Shown here: piece by piece, positions 5,669 through 6,160 of the stretch
Layout: every line of letters starts with the position of its first letter
Position numbering within the stretch: the first letter of the stretch is position 1
Assembly: GCA_964353115.1 (NCBI GenBank)
Contig: CAYGUI010000071.1
Coordinates: forward strand, 1-6,160
Direction: 5' to 3'
Origin: CAYGUI01 sp964353115
GTDB lineage: Bacteria > Pseudomonadota > Gammaproteobacteria > JAGOUU01
Length of the DNA stretch: 6,160 nucleotides
Notes under the pieces: generated by a model
What the model saw: the letters and a program-made list of their open reading frames with translations, nothing else
What the model was told of the DNA's origin: nothing
Databases searched by the model: none
Translations under genes and position numbers: made by a program

Positions 5669-6160
5669 GCAACAATAAATTAAATGAAATTTATCAGTTA
5701 TTATCAAAATGCCATAATTTTGATAATTCAATGCCCGTTGTCTATTGGTATCTTATTGAAGACAGAATAAATAAAAAAGATAATGCACGTGATTTTTTTT
5801 ATTATGATGATAATAAATTAATTGGTTACTTAGGATTTTTTTTATTTTATGATGATGCAGTTTATATTACTGCGATGGTTGATCCTGAATATAGAAACCA
5901 AAAAATATTTACTAAATTATTAGCGCAAGCCAAAATAGAAATTAATAAATTAAAGATAAATAAATTTGTTTTTCCTATATCAAATAAAGTTAATAATGTT
6001 TTAAAAAATAAGAAATTAATTTATCGGGAATGTTATTTAGAACTGGATCCCCGCCTTCGCGGGGATGACGATTTGCTCGGGGATGACGATTTGCTCGGGG
6101 ATGACGATTTGCTAGGGGATGACCATGTCCACTGGTATGAGGAATTGCGGTATGAGGACG
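5665..6160 (+). CDS. GNAT-family N-acetyltransferase, runs off the window, in-frame repeat insertion
   Basis: The frame starts at an ATG overlapping the previous TGA (ATGA) and remains open to the edge (165 codons). Residues 44-100 form a GNAT core: the strand pair FFYYDDNKLIGYLGFF, AVYITAMVDPEYR, and the acetyl-CoA loop RNQKIF followed by helix TKLLAQAKIEI. The usual Gly of the R/Q-x-x-G-x-G/A loop is Lys80. The shape (mVdPeYR..iftKLL, then a later ECYLEL strand) resembles the tandem two-domain GNATs, whose second domain would follow. Directly after ECYLEL, at residue 128, a GC-rich palindrome and 18-bp repeats are read in frame, giving LDPRLR then three GDDDLL units. The substrate is unknown. 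Catalytic competence is uncertain because of the loop change, and the 3' end is not visible. Confidence 0.8.
   Translation, partial: MSNNKLNEIYQLLSKCHNFDNSMPVVYWYLIEDRINKKDNARDFFYYDDNKLIGYLGFFLFYDDAVYITAMVDPEYRNQKIFTKLLAQAKIEINKLKINKFVFPISNKVNNVLKNKKLIYRECYLELDPRLRGDDDLLGDDDLLGDDDLLGDDHVHWYEELRYED
6047..6066. repeat. GC-rich palindrome of the dispersed CCCCGCCTTCGCGGGG type
   Basis: ATCCCCGC (6047-6054), a CTTC loop and GCGGGGAT (6059-6066) form a perfect 8-bp stem. The core CCCCGCCTTCGCGGGGATGACG is a familiar dispersed repeat sequence in several proteobacterial genomes, usually intergenic. Here it is translated as Asp-Pro-Arg-Leu-Arg-Gly-Asp within the acetyltransferase frame. Its GC content contrasts sharply with the surrounding AT-rich gene. 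Confidence 0.85.
6061..6126. repeat. 18-bp tandem repeats, three full copies plus a partial fourth
   Basis: GGGGATGACGATTTGCTC is repeated at 6061-6078 and 6079-6096, with one change (final A) at 6097-6114, followed by GGGGATGACCAT at 6115-6126. The first unit begins with the right arm of the palindrome, so the array looks like local expansion of that element's end. Each unit encodes Gly-Asp-Asp-Asp-Leu-Leu, so copy-number change preserves the frame. Confidence 0.93.
6134..6158. repeat. Short direct repeat GGTATGAGGA, 15-bp period
   Basis: GGTATGAGGA occurs at 6134-6143 and 6149-6158, in frame, encoding parts of W-Y-E-E-L-R-Y-E-D. This may be the start of a second tandem array continuing past the window. 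Alternatively, ELRYED may be the true beginning of a second GNAT domain, with the match being chance. Two copies of ten bases are not decisive. Confidence 0.5.

Noticed and set aside
6061..6126. CRISPR-like array
   Set aside because: The 18-bp units are directly contiguous with no spacers, and they are in frame within a coding sequence.

Overview
This is a strongly AT-rich bacterial window. It resembles the genome of a host-associated gammaproteobacterium (Legionellales-like), or possibly a Rickettsiales-like organism. The reasons are the A/T-ending codon use, an elongator tRNA-Met with an encoded CCA end, tight gene packing, and small GC-rich palindromic repeats, one of which lies inside a reading frame. 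The taxonomic placement is inference only.

Left part (1-1372). The last 19 codons of a probable plus-strand gene end at 62. Facing them is a minus-strand transcription unit: a TTGACA-type promoter (1344-1372), elongator tRNA-Met (CAT anticodon), a small outer-membrane beta-barrel-like protein only 26 bp behind the tRNA CCA end, then a roughly 200-residue protein with a JAMM/MPN-like HTHP motif, and a hairpin plus T-run terminator (61-95). The HTHP gene is enclosed by 19-bp inverted repeats (62-80 and 692-710), so it looks like a small cassette or a gene trapped between two dispersed palindromes.

Middle (1373-3481). A cytochrome b561 (CybB-type) gene on plus converges on an L-fuconate dehydratase gene (enolase superfamily) on minus. 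Their stop codons share the same TTAA. The dehydratase has an extra Ala/Ser-rich C-terminal tail of about 33 residues containing a 12-bp tandem duplication. An 85-bp AT-rich divergent promoter region separates it from the next gene.

Right part (3482-6160). A plus-strand operon holds a nucleoside hydrolase, a 401-residue protein that I do not recognise, and, with an ATGA overlap, a GNAT acetyltransferase that runs off the window. A GC-rich palindrome followed by 18-bp tandem repeats is inserted in frame in the GNAT gene and encodes a repeated Gly-Asp-Asp-Asp-Leu-Leu peptide.

Together the identifiable enzymes suggest carbohydrate and nucleoside scavenging (L-fuconate dehydration, release of ribose and bases) plus membrane electron transfer. 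No complete pathway lies within the window. The most unusual features are the inverted-repeat-bounded HTHP gene, the in-frame repeat insertion in the acetyltransferase, and the unidentified 401-residue operon member.
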